DNA of 64,000 bases, from contig NC_053140.1 of assembly GCF_016808335.1 (NCBI RefSeq), forward strand, positions 32,294,586 to 32,358,585, in the 5' to 3' direction. The DNA is from Panicum virgatum. Its lineage: Eukaryota > Streptophyta > Magnoliopsida > Poales > Poaceae. The translations under genes were made by a program, and so were the position numbers. Every line of letters begins with the position of its first letter. Position 1 is the first letter of the stretch. A model generated the notes under the pieces. The model did not search any database, was not told the origin of the DNA, and worked only from the letters and a program-made list of their open reading frames with translations. Of this stretch, positions 45,904 to 56,622 are shown piece by piece.

Positions 45904-48900
45904 TGTAACACCCGGTTTATAAAAGAACATAAACCGAGCAATCATATACGTGCCAGGATCAAGTCACACGTATATACAACAGAATAAATAGTATATCATA
46001 GCACATATCACGTAAAAAGATATAATAAAGTGAATACGAATGTTATTTATTACAATAATGACAAAATGTCTGATACAGCGGAAGCGAAGTACAAAATACG
46101 AATAAAGCTCTCCGAAGCTGAAGCAGGGCGCCACAGGGACGTCGACTGGGAGACGAACACCTAGAAGTCCTCGTAATCCTGGTAGCGCTGGGCGAACTCC
46201 CTCGTGTCGGCAGGAACTGAGCAGCAGTAGCGTAACCAAGAGGAAAAAGTAGAGAAGAGGCAAGAGTGTAACACCCGGTTTATAAAAGAACATAAACCGA
46301 GCAATCATATACGTGCCAGGATCAAGTCACACGTATATACAACAAAATGAACAGTATATCATATCACATATCACGTAAAAAGATATAATAAAGCGAATAC
46401 GAAAGTTATTTATTACAATAATGACAAAAAATGTCTGATACAGCGGAAGCGAAGTACAAAATACGAATAAAGCTCTCCAAAGCTGAAGCAGGGCGCCACA
46501 GGGACGTCGACTGGGAGACGAACGCCTAGAAGTCCTCGTAGTCCTGGTAGCGCTGGACGAACTCCCTCGTGTCGGCAGGAACTGAGCAGCAGTAACGTAG
46601 CCAAGAGGAAAAAAGTAGAGAAGAGGCAAGAGTGAGTACACAACTTGTACTCAACAAGTATAACACAAACTATGAGGCTCTAAGGTTGGCTGACTCAACT
46701 GCATTAGCTTTTAAGTGTTGGCAAAATTTTATTAAAGCTATTTACTACGAGTTGATGAATTACCATTAACCCAGTTACATAGTAATTAATCAAGATTAAC
46801 CATGTTACTACTGAACTCCAAACCAAAACCAAGCCACCAAGGTAACCCCGAGAAGCACCTCCCTCGTCGGAAGGAGATAACTCCACTAATCAAAAGGAGG
46901 ATCTGGGCCGCTCATAACCGTGAGCACGGCTAGTATACCAGTTTTACACTCTGCAGAGGTTGCACATCTTTACCCACAAGTCGTGAGCTACGCCAGTTGA
47001 CCATCACACTTCCTTAGGTGAGATGGCTGGCGACTCACAACGAGGCTTTTACAAAGAATCTCGTTGGTAGGGCGTAACCGCGAGGGTTGATCAGCGACTA
47101 TGGAGCAGGTCTAGTGGGCGTCAAGACACGAAGCACAGACGAGGCCACTCAGCACGAGGGCCATAGAAGCTTACCGCCCCTGCCCCGCAGGTAAGTTACT
47201 CCAAACCAAAAAGATCTAATTATTACGCCAAGTCTATCCCATTCTAGCCTTGTGGTAGCGCTGTTGTCCCAGGTTGTCGCTCTATGAACCGGTCCTTATG
47301 GAGAGTGGCCAACCAAGCACTAAGCACCGTGCTGGCCCCCTAAACCATGTTTCTACAAAAACCATATTTTAACGAGACGTGAGCCACTCAAGCACGAAGC
47401 ACAGAGGGCCACTCTCAGAATTAAGTTCAAGTAAACCATTAATCAAATTAATTAAAAAGGACCAGAGAATGTTATAGCGCAGCAACCTAGCACAACTAAC
47501 CAAAATGCAACCCAAAGGTATATATAAAGGATATAAAGTGGCTAGGAATGTCCTTATAGGCATACAGTATTGAAATGCAGTATGAAAATGTATTTAAAGG
47601 TGATAGGTTGTTCATGTTATACTTGCCTTCCTCGTACTGCTCTGGCTGCTGCTCAAACTGCTCGGAAGACGGCTGCTCCTGGTACTGGTACTGGGGCTCC
47701 TCAGATGGATCAACGTCTACTCACGAACACATGGCCAAAATAATGCACAATAATAAGCATACAAGCAAACACTAATAAAAACTAAGAAACAATATAACAA
47801 TACATGAAAACAGCGCACAAAACTACTCTAGAACTATTCTATGCATTACAACGATCGCGTGGATATAAAGAACGCTAAAAACGGAGCTAAAACGCATAAA
47901 CTAGGCCTAAAACAAGTTCTAGGGGCTTATTTGTAAGAAAACTGAAGTTCCAGGGAGTTTTCTGCTAAAACCGAGGGCTAAAACACAATTAAACGTTAAC
48001 TCCAGGGTCTAACTCACAAAATTAGCAGCAAAGGACGGCGGGTTCTATTTCCAGAAAGGCCAGGGGGCTGCGTGTTAAAATTTGGACCAAACTGCAATTT
48101 CTTTTAACTAAGGGTGGACTGCGGGTTGATTACTGGAAACTACAGGGGCTCTTTAACAAAAATCCCAGCCGAACCGTTACGCGCGAAACACGGCCGCTGG
48201 ATCTCGATCTGGTGGTCCAGATCTGTTCGCATCGGGTTCTAATCTCCCGCGTTCATTTTAGATCTGACGGCCTAGGGCCATCGGGCGTGGGAGCGGTGGC
48301 GCAAACCGCCGGAGCAGAGCTCCGCGGTGGCGAGCTCGCCGGAGCTGGCTGTTTGGCCGCTACTGGGGCTCGTTTGGGTCGAGGTCTGGTGCAAAAGGAC
48401 GAGCTCGGCATGAGTAGTCCACTGGGGTACCCAGGGAGGCGGTTCGGGGCTCGGACGGGGTTCCTCGACGGCGAGGGCGGCTCGGCGGCCACGGAGTTCG
48501 CCGGAACTCGGTGCCTGGGCGCCTAGAGCGCGCCAGGGCCTACGGGATCTAGCGCAAAAGGATCAAGGGGTCCGGGCAGTGCTCACCGTGCTCTAGTTTG
48601 GAAGGAGGCGTGGCGCAGACGGGTCGGCGGCGAGCTCGGCGGCGATGGCGTGGGTGGCGCTCGCGGAGGAGTCGACGCAGCGATGCTTCGGGCTCCGGAT
48701 CTCCTCGAATCAATGCGGGGTCGCGCTGCGAGCGAGAACGCGGGGTCAGGACAGGTCAGGGACCACCGGCGGCGAGAAATTGAGCGGGCGGGCGACTTAC
48801 AGGCGACGGTTTCGGGCCGAAATTCCGGCCGTGGCAGGGGCGAATTCGGGGCAAGCGGGCTCGGGGGAAGCTCCTTGCGGCACGGCGGAGTTGTTGCGGG

Positions 48901-51900
48901 GTCTTGCGGAGTTGGTGGCGCAGCGGTGTGGCGTGGCCGCGGCGGCGCTGAGGGCTCTGCGCGGCGGAGCGAGTAGAGCGGTGGCGGTTAGGGTTTGTTG
49001 ATGGCTGTGGATGGGAGGGTGAGGTGCAGGGGGGTCGTGGGGGTTTAAAGGAAGGGGCTGGGGTCCTGGGCGTCCGTGCCACGGGGCGCGCAGGCGAGAT
49101 CTCCGGCGAGATGCTCGGCGGTAGTTCCGCGAGCGGGATCCGGAGGAAGAGGATGGCCCTGGCGCGTGGGGTCGGCCTGTCAGTGGGGCGACGCGCGCGA
49201 GCGGGCGGGGTGCGCTGGCAGGCCGTGCATGGGGTGGAGCCGGGCTGCGAGTGAGCGGGGCGCGCGAGTTTGGGCCGGCGCGAGGCTGGGCCAAGGTAGA
49301 GAGGGGGGCCTGGGCCGCTGCGGGGGAGAGAAAAGGGCCGGTTGGACTGGGCCGTGGGGTGGGAGCGGGCCCAGAGTGAGAAGAGGGAGGTGCGGGCTGA
49401 GGGGTCCTGGTGGGCTGACTGGGTTTTGGATTTTCTGGGTTTGGGTTAGGTTTTTCTATTTCTAATCTTTGCTATTTCTAATTCAAACAAAGTTTGAATT
49501 CAAATCAAAATTTGAATTCAAACCACACTCAAAAAATTAAAACTATGCACCAGCATGAATGCAACACCAAAATTTAAACCTATGGTAAAATTTTAATTAC
49601 TTAAGCAACAAAATTGAATTAAATGCCATACTAAACACAATAAACCTTAGAAAATTAAATAAAACCAATTAAATTTATTATTAAATGCTGAAATTTAAAT
49701 TAGGGTGTTACAAAGAGTGAGTACACATCTTGTACTCAACAAGTATAACACAAACTATGAGGCTCTAGGCTGGCTGACTCAACTGCATTAGCTTTTAATC
49801 TTGGCAAAATTTTATTAAAGCTATTTACTACGAGTTGATGAATTACCATTAACCCAGTTACATAGTAATTAGTCAAATTTAATCATGATACTACTAAGAA
49901 CCAAAACGAAACCAAGCCACCAAGGTAACCCCGAGAAGCACCCCCCTCGTCGGAAGGAGATAACTCCACTAATCAAAAGGAGGATCTGGGCCGCTCATAA
50001 CCGTGAGCACGGCTAGTATACCAGTTTTACACTCTGCAGAGGTTGCACATCTTTACCCACAAGTCGTGAGCTACGCCAGAGGTTCATCACACTTCCTTAG
50101 GTGAGATGACTAGCGACTCACTACGAGGCCGTTATAAAGAATCTCGTTGGTAAAGCGTAACCGCGAGAGATAGGTCAGCGACGATGGGGCCCACCTCACG
50201 GGGGTACAAGCACAGGTACGCAAACCAAGCACAGACCAGCCGGAGGAGCAGGGACCATTGAAGCTTACTACTCTTGCCCCACAGGTAAGTTACTCCAAAC
50301 CAAAAAGACCTAATTAGTAAGCCAAGTCTATCCCATTCTAGCCTTGTGGTAGCGCTGTTGTCCCAGGTTGTCACTCTATGAACCGGTCCTTATGGAGAGT
50401 GGCCAACCAAGCACTAAGCACCGTGCTGGCCCCCTAAACCATGTTTCTACAAAAGCATCTTTTAACGAGACGTGAGCCACTCATCCACACAGAGGGCCAC
50501 TCTCAGAATTAAATTCAAGTGAACCATTAATCAATTTAATTAAAAAGGACCAGAGTGTGTTATAGCGCAGCAACCTAGCACAACTAACCAAAATGCAACC
50601 CAAAGGTATATATAAAGGATATAAAGTGGCTAGGAAATCCTTATAGGCATACAGTATTAAAATGCAGTATGAAATTGTAATTAAAAGTGATAGGTTGTTC
50701 ATGTTATACTTGCCTTCCTCGTACTGCTCTGGCTGCTGCTCAAACTGCTCTGAAGATGGCTGCTCCGGGTACTAGTACTGGGGCTCCTCAGATGGATCAA
50801 CGTCTACTCACGAACACATGGCCAAACAATGCACAATAATAAGCATACAAGCAAACACTTACAAAAACTAAGAAACAATACATCAATACATAAAAACAGC
50901 ACACTAAACTAGTCTAAAGCTATTCTACGTGTTACAACAATCGCGTGGATATAAAGAACGCTAAAAACGGAGCTAAAACGCATAATCTAGGCTAAAAACA
51001 AGTTCTAGGGGCTTATTTGTAAGAAAACTGAAGTTCCAGGGGGTTTTCTGCAAAAACCGAGGGCTAAAACGTAATTAAACACTAACTCCAGGGTTTAACT
51101 CGCAAAAACTACCAGGCTGGACGGCGGGTACTAAATTGGGGAAGCTCAGGGGCTTAAGTGAATAAAACAGGGCCTAGTTGGAATTTCTTTTGAACTAGAT
51201 GGAGCGCGGCTTGATTTAAGAAAAACTTAGGGGCTCTTTAGAAAAAAGGCTGGCCGAAACGGTATCTTCAATTCTGGGCCGTCAGATCGCGATCTGGCGG
51301 ATCAGATCGGATCAGCCCACGTTCTAATCGGGGCCGTTGTTTCGGGATCGGGCGGCCCAGGGAGGTTGGGCGCGGTGCGGCGGCGCTGACCGCCGGAGCT
51401 GAAGCTCCCGCGGCGGCACGTCGCCGGAGCAACGCGCAAACGCGTTCTCGGCCATGGCTCGGGCTCGGGTTTGGTCCTAGAGAACGGGCGCGGCATGGGT
51501 AATCTACCTAAGCGCTCAGGACGGTGGATGGGGGTTCGGCCGGGGTTCGCCACGGCGAGGGCGGCGCTGCTAACTCCAGTGAGCCATCCCACGCGCAACA
51601 GAGGGAGGAAAAAGAGGAGAAACAGGCCCGGCGTGTGCGTTACCCCCATGTGAAGCTGTGGCCGGCCGTAGGCGACGACGAGCGGCGGCGCAGAGGCGGA
51701 ATCGGGATGGCGCAGACGCAGCTCGACGGAGCTTCTCCGCTGGGATCCCCGTGCGCAGCGGGGCCGTGGTCGGAGAAGGAGAGCTCGGCGAGGATCTTGG
51801 TCCCACGGCGGAGCGGCGGCAGTGCCTCGCGGTGGCGGAGGTGCTGCGGGACGCTGAGTACACGGCGGCGCAGTGCGGCTTCCGCTCCAAGCTCCAAGAG

Positions 51901-52592
51901 GCGGTGGCGGCTAGGTTTTGGGGCTGTGGATGGGAGGGTGAGGGAGGCGCAGGGCTGCGGGGCCAATTAAAGGGGGCCCCGGGCATCTTGGGGAGGCGCG
52001 CCCAGGGAGAGGCCGGCGGAAATCGCGGCCGTGATCGCGGGCGGGCGTTGCGGGAGGAGGAGGACGGCCCTGACGCGTGGGGTCGGCCAGTCATTGAGGA
52101 GGGCGAGGCGCGGGCTGACTGGGGAGAGCGGGCGCACGCTGGCAGGCGGGCCCGGCGAGTGCGGGGTGAGAGGCGGGCGCGCTGGCATGGGCCTGGTGAC
52201 GCGGCGCTGCGAGCGGGCCGTGGGGTGTGGGCCGTGCGGGGTGAGGTAGAGCGAGGGGGACGCGGGCCCAGCTGGGAAAAGAAAGGGCCGCGGGCTGGGC
52301 TGGATTGGTGGGTTGGGTTTGGCTTTGGGTTGGGCTGGGTTCTTTTCTAGTTTCTAAACACCACTCAACTATTTGAATTCAAACCAAAATTTGAATTCAA
52401 ACCCTAAGCACTCAACCCATAAAATTTATGCACCAGCATGAATGCACAAGCAAGTTTGACCTAAAATAAATTTTAATTACTTTAGGATCAAAATTAGATT
52501 AAATGCAAGTCTAATCACCAAAAACCTTAGAAATTTAAATAAAACCAATTAAATTTATTAATAAATGCTGAAATTTAAATTAGGGTGTTACA
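45904..52592 (-). repeat. 5' LTR of F, interrupted by solo LTR L
   Basis: LTR pieces 45904-46266 and 49718-52592, reading TGTAACACCC from 52592. Net length about 3.2 kb. The 90-nt exon equivalent (near 50711-50800) carries a TAG where relatives have CAG. The 230-codon frame at 51658-52350 is antisense to the GC-rich block. Confidence 0.9.
46267..49712 (-). mobile_element. solo LTR L (Tekay-like)
   Basis: A complete 3,446-bp LTR with perfect AAGAG duplications at 46262-46266 and 49713-49717. It keeps the 90-nt exon open, the GC donor, the stem-loop near 46628-46648 and the alternative middle block near 47095-47170. At the place where C has an ATG, L has ACG in an otherwise similar context. 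Confidence 0.94.
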
Positions 52593-53631
52593 GAGAGGTC
52601 CAGCGGCCAATGGTGGCGAGATAATTCGACGGCGGAGGTGCTCACCGGCGGCTGGTCGGGGTGGAATTCCCGTGCGAGGCGTGGGGCAGAGGATCGGGAA
52701 GGCGACTGGTGTCGATCCTGGGCCCAAGGCGGAGCTCCTGCGGCGGCTCTCGGTGGCGGAGGCGCGGTGGAGCTGCGGGACCACGGCGGCGCAGGGGGCG
52801 TTGCGTGGCGGAGCAAGGCGGGCGGCGCTAGGGTTTGATGCAGAGGGGTTGGTGGCGAGATAGGGTCTAGGGGCTGCGGCGCGGGTGGTTAAAAGGCAGG
52901 GCAAGGCAGGGATTGCAGCGGGGCGCAGCGGGATAAGGATCCCGGCGAACTCGCCGGTGATATCGGGCGTCCGTTGTGCGTAGGGGGAAGAGAAGGGGGA
53001 AGGGGGGCTCTGACGTGTGGGGCCGGCGCGTCAGAGGCGGGGTGCACGCGACGAGCGGAGGCACTGGCAGGTGGGCCTGCGATTCGGGGTGTTGACACGG
53101 GATGAGCGCGGTGTGGGCGCGGGGGCGCGGGATGGGCCGCTGGGGTCGAGTGCAAGTGGAGAGGGGCGAGCGGGCATGCGCTGCTGGTGGGCCGCAGGAG
53201 AGGGAGGAGAGTGGGTCGCTGCGGTTGCGGGCCGCGCGGGGCAGGCTGAGGCGCGCGCGTGCGGTCTGAGCTGTGAGCGGGGAGCGTGCTGGGCCGCGGG
53301 GAAAAAGGAGAACGGGCCGCGGGTTCTGGACTGAGCTTTGGGCTGGTTTTCAAGTTTGGGGTTTCTATTCCTATTTTCTCTTCTATTTTCTATACAACTC
53401 AACAAGCAACTAATTGAATTCAAAGCAAATTTGAATTCAAACCTAAACACTCAACCAAAAAGAGCAATGCACCAGCATGAATGCAACACACAATTAAACC
53501 TTAGGAAAATTTTAATTACTTGAGGAACAAAATTGGATTAAATGCCAGGCTAACACAGAAAATCCTTAGAAAATTAAATAAAGCCAATTAACTTTATTAT
53601 AAAAAGCTGAAATTTAAACGAGGGTGTTACA
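52593..53631 (-). repeat. 3' LTR of G, first piece
   Basis: Starts at 53631 (TGTAACACCCTCG on the minus strand), directly after the G polypurine tract, and runs through the AT-rich leader into the GC-rich block, where F cut it (GAGAG at 52593-52597). Alignment to LTR K suggests that the piece ending at 20497 resumes only about 80-100 bp further on. Confidence 0.85.
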
Positions 53632-53632
53632 G

Positions 53633-53646
53633 ACCCTACCCCCTTA
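53633..53646 (-). promoter_or_regulatory. polypurine tract of G
   Basis: Minus strand TTAAGGGGGTAGGG followed by TC and the LTR start, matching H at 59868-59882. Confidence 0.9.
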
Positions 53647-53649
53647 AAG

Positions 53650-54147
53650 AAATCTCGTCCCCGAGATTTAGCTGGGCTGGCTAGCAAAGAGATCTGGATA
53701 TGTCTTCCTCAGCTCATCCTCTCGCTCCCAAGTAGCCTCAGCTTCACTGTGGTGACTCCACTGAACTCTTTCTGATGTTCCAGAATCTTCACCGGATGCT
53801 CAGTATAAGTCAGATCTTTCTGAACCTCTAAACCATCCAGTGGTGCCTGCTCTTCGGGTACTCGCAGACACTTCTTCAGCTGAGATATATGGAAGACATC
53901 ATGGACTCCAGAAAGACTGGGAGGTAACTCCAGGCGATAAGCAACTTCGCCTTTCCGCTCTAGCACCTTGAATGGGCCCACATACCGAGGTGCTAACTTC
54001 CTCTTGACATTGAATCTGCGGATTCCTCTCATCGGAGACACCTTCAGGTACACATAATCATCAAACACTGAAGGTCAGGTCTCTCCGTTTACCATCAGCA
54101 TAGCTCTTTTGTCTGCTCTGTGCAATCCTCAGATTTTCCCGCACAGC
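53650..54147 (-). pseudogene. integrase tail and damaged chromodomain of G
   Basis: Minus strand: the SH3-like tail ([36 protein letters not shown]) followed by the chromodomain region. A one-base gain near 54065 shifts the frame before it. Relative to H about 38 bp are missing near 53760, removing the RNKRIKM strand of the chromodomain and shifting the frame again. It would not yield a working targeting domain. Confidence 0.85.
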
Positions 54148-56601
54148 CTAAACCATCTGCTCTGCATCTTCTATGATATCAGGGCCAAAGAGCTGCTTCT
54201 CACCAATCTGATCCCAATAGAGAGGAGTCCTGCACTTTCTGCCATATAATGCCACGAAGGGGGACTTCTTCAGACTGGCCTGATAGTTGTTGTTATATGA
54301 GAACTCAGCATATGACAGACACTTATCCCAACTAGTACCGTACTGAATGGCACAAGCTCTCAGCATATCCTCCAACACTTGGTTGGTTCTCTCTGTCTGC
54401 CCATCTGTCTGAGGGTGATAAGCCGTACTGAAACGCAGCTTCGTATCCAACGAATCATGGAGCTGCTCCTAGAATCGTGAAGTGAACTGAGACCCTCTGT
54501 CAGATATGATCTTCTTGGGCACACCATGTAAGCAGACAATCCAAGAGATGTACAACTCTGCAAGTCTAGCACCGGAGTAAGTAGTGTTCACTGGAATGAA
54601 GTGAGCAACCTTCGTCAAACGATCCACTACTACCCATATGGAGTTGTACCCTTTCTGAGTACGAGGCAATCCAACGATGAAGTCCATAGTGATCTCCTCC
54701 CATTTCCACTCTGGAATCTTCAACGGCTGTAACAGACCTGCTGGCCTCTGATGCTCAGCCTTGACACGCTGGCAGGTGTCACAAATAGCCACGTACTCTG
54801 CCACTGAATGCTTCATACCATACCACCAGAAACGTTCCTTGAGATCATAGTACATCTTCGTGCTGCCCGGATGAATAGAGTAAGCTGTATCATGGGCCTC
54901 ACTCAGAATCAACTTCCGGAGATCATTTACATCAGGCACGCAGATCCGGTTCTTGTACCACAAGGTACCCTGATCATCCTCTCTGAAGTGTGGAGCCTTG
55001 CCCTTCTTGAGCAGCTCACGGATCTCCTGTAGCTTCTTATCTTCCTTCTGATGCTGCCTGATCTCTGCCTCTAGAGTCGGTACTGCCTCAAATGCTGCAC
55101 TAGAAGTATGAAGCAAGAAGCCCAGACTCAACTGCTCGAACTCCTCGCATAACTCTGGAGGCATCTAGAAAGCCACGGCCATGTTGACATAACTTCTTCT
55201 GCTAAGAGCATCTGCTACAACATTGGCCTTGCCCGAATGATAGTGAATCTCCAGGTCATAGTCCTTGACTAGCTCTAACCATCTTCTCTGCCGCATGTTC
55301 AGCTCATTCCGCGTGAAAATATACTTGAGGCTCTTGTGATCAGTGTAGATATCACACCGCTGCCCATACAAGTAATGCCTCCAAATCTTTAGAGCATGCA
55401 CAACTGCGGCTAACTCGAGATCATGAGTAGGATAGTTCAGCTCTTGCCGGCGTAGCTGCCGTGAAGCATAAGCTATCACTCTGCCCTCCTGCATCAGAAC
55501 ACACCCAAGACCATCCTTCGAAGCATCACAATATACCGTGAACCTCTTGGTCTGGTCTGGCAGAGTAAGGACAGGCGCCGTAGTTAACCTCTTCTTCAGC
55601 TCATCAAAGGCCATCTGACACTCATCAGTCCATATGAACGCCACATTCTTCTCCAGCAAAGAAGTCAAAGGCTTCGCGATCTTGGAGAAATTCTCAATGA
55701 ATCTCCGATAATATCCTGCTAAGCCCAAGAATGACCTGACTTCCTTCACCGTCTGTGGCTTCTCCCACTCGAGCACATCCTTCACCTTGCTCGGATCAAC
55801 AGCAATGCCTCCCTGAGAGATAACATGACCGAGGAATGGAACCTCGTCAATCCAGAACTCGCACTTGCTAAACTTGGCATACAGCTGGTGCTCTCTCAAT
55901 CTCTGTAATACGAGCCTCAGATGCTCCTCATGCTCTTCCTCTGTCTTGGAGAAGATCAGAATATCATCAATGAAGATCACCACGAAGACATCTAGATAAT
56001 CCATGAAGACCATGTTCATCAGATGCATGAAGAAAGCTGGGGCATTAGTCAGGCCGAAGGACATGACTGTATACTCATATAGCCCGTACTTGCAGGTGAA
56101 TGCCGTCTTCGGAATATCCTCAGGACGGATCCTCAGCTGGAAATAGCCCGAACGAAGATCAATCTTCGAGAATATACGAGCACCTCGAAGCAGATCAAAG
56201 GGATCCTCAATACGGGGCAGTGGATGCTTGTTCTTGATAGTAACTGCATTCAGCTCCCGATAATCCACACATATTCTCTTCGAGCCATCCTTCTTATCTA
56301 CCAGCAACAATGGAAAAGACCAAGGAGAGAAGCTGCGACGGATATAGCCCTTGGCTAGCAACTCATCAATAGTTTTCTTGACTTCTTCATGCTCTATAGG
56401 TGCCATACGGTAGGGCCGCTTTGCAATAGGAGCTGTGCCAGGCAAGAGATCAATAGAAAACTCGATGGTGCATTCAGGCGGCATACCTGGAAGATCATCC
56501 GGGAAGACATCCGGGAATTCAGACACCACGCGAATACCGTCCGTGGGTCTAGCCTTCCTCTGATGAAGAAATCCCGAAGGCTCTGAAGCACTGACTGTCA
56601 C
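54148..56601 (-). pseudogene. pol of G: reverse transcriptase, RNase H, integrase
   Basis: Minus strand from 56601: the end of the protease linker, then RT ([27 protein letters not shown], catalytic [15 protein letters not shown]), RNase H ([21 protein letters not shown]), integrase zinc domain ([22 protein letters not shown]) and catalytic core (DFIVGLP, SDRGSQF, DGQTERTNQ). Stops at 55165 (TAG for CAG) and about 54469 (TAG for TGG) split it, and another follows near 54148. It lacks protease and gag because of the junction with H. Confidence 0.9.
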
Positions 56602-56603
56602 CT

Positions 56604-56622
56604 CTCAACTGCATTAGCTTTT
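56604..56622. other. rearrangement junction G/H with LTR-derived filler
   Basis: CTCAACTGCATTAGCTTTT joins the minus-strand protease/RT linker of G to the plus-strand protease of H. The string is part of the family LTR (GACTCAACTGCATTAGCTTTTAA near 19567). CT on the left and CTTTT on the right are shared with G and H, leaving about 12 unshared bases. Confidence 0.85.

Larger units (their letters stand above)
26681..52592 (-). mobile_element. element F: Tekay-like chromovirus, 5' half, interrupted by R and L
   Basis: Minus-strand order: 5' LTR 52592 down to 45904 (with solo LTR L inside), primer site 45900-45883, leader (45882-45756, then 29474 downward after removal of R), gag from 29058, protease and RT to 26681. 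Everything after the middle of RT is missing at the junction with A. GAGAG at 52593-52597 is the surviving half duplication. Confidence 0.87.
8881..56605 (-). mobile_element. element G: Tekay-like chromovirus, 3' half only
   Basis: Read on the minus strand: the end of protease and RT start at 56605, pol runs down to 53650, a polypurine tract lies at 53633-53646, and the 3' LTR starts at 53631. That LTR is scattered over 52593-53631, 20001-20497, 13532-13772 and 8881-10170, because E, C, A and F inserted into it. It ends at 8881, where H is interrupted; the adjacent GCCAG (8876-8880) is the expected half duplication. The 5' LTR, gag and most of protease are missing. Placing the four LTR pieces in one LTR is an inference from order, orientation and alignment to intact copies. 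Only about 80-100 bp appear lost between the pieces ending at 20497 and starting at 52593. Confidence 0.75.

Noticed and set aside
45904..46266. Two adjacent LTR ends (45904 and 46267) as a tandem LTR pair
   Set aside because: The first LTR resumes at 49713 after a perfect AAGAG duplication, so the second is a solo LTR inserted in the first.
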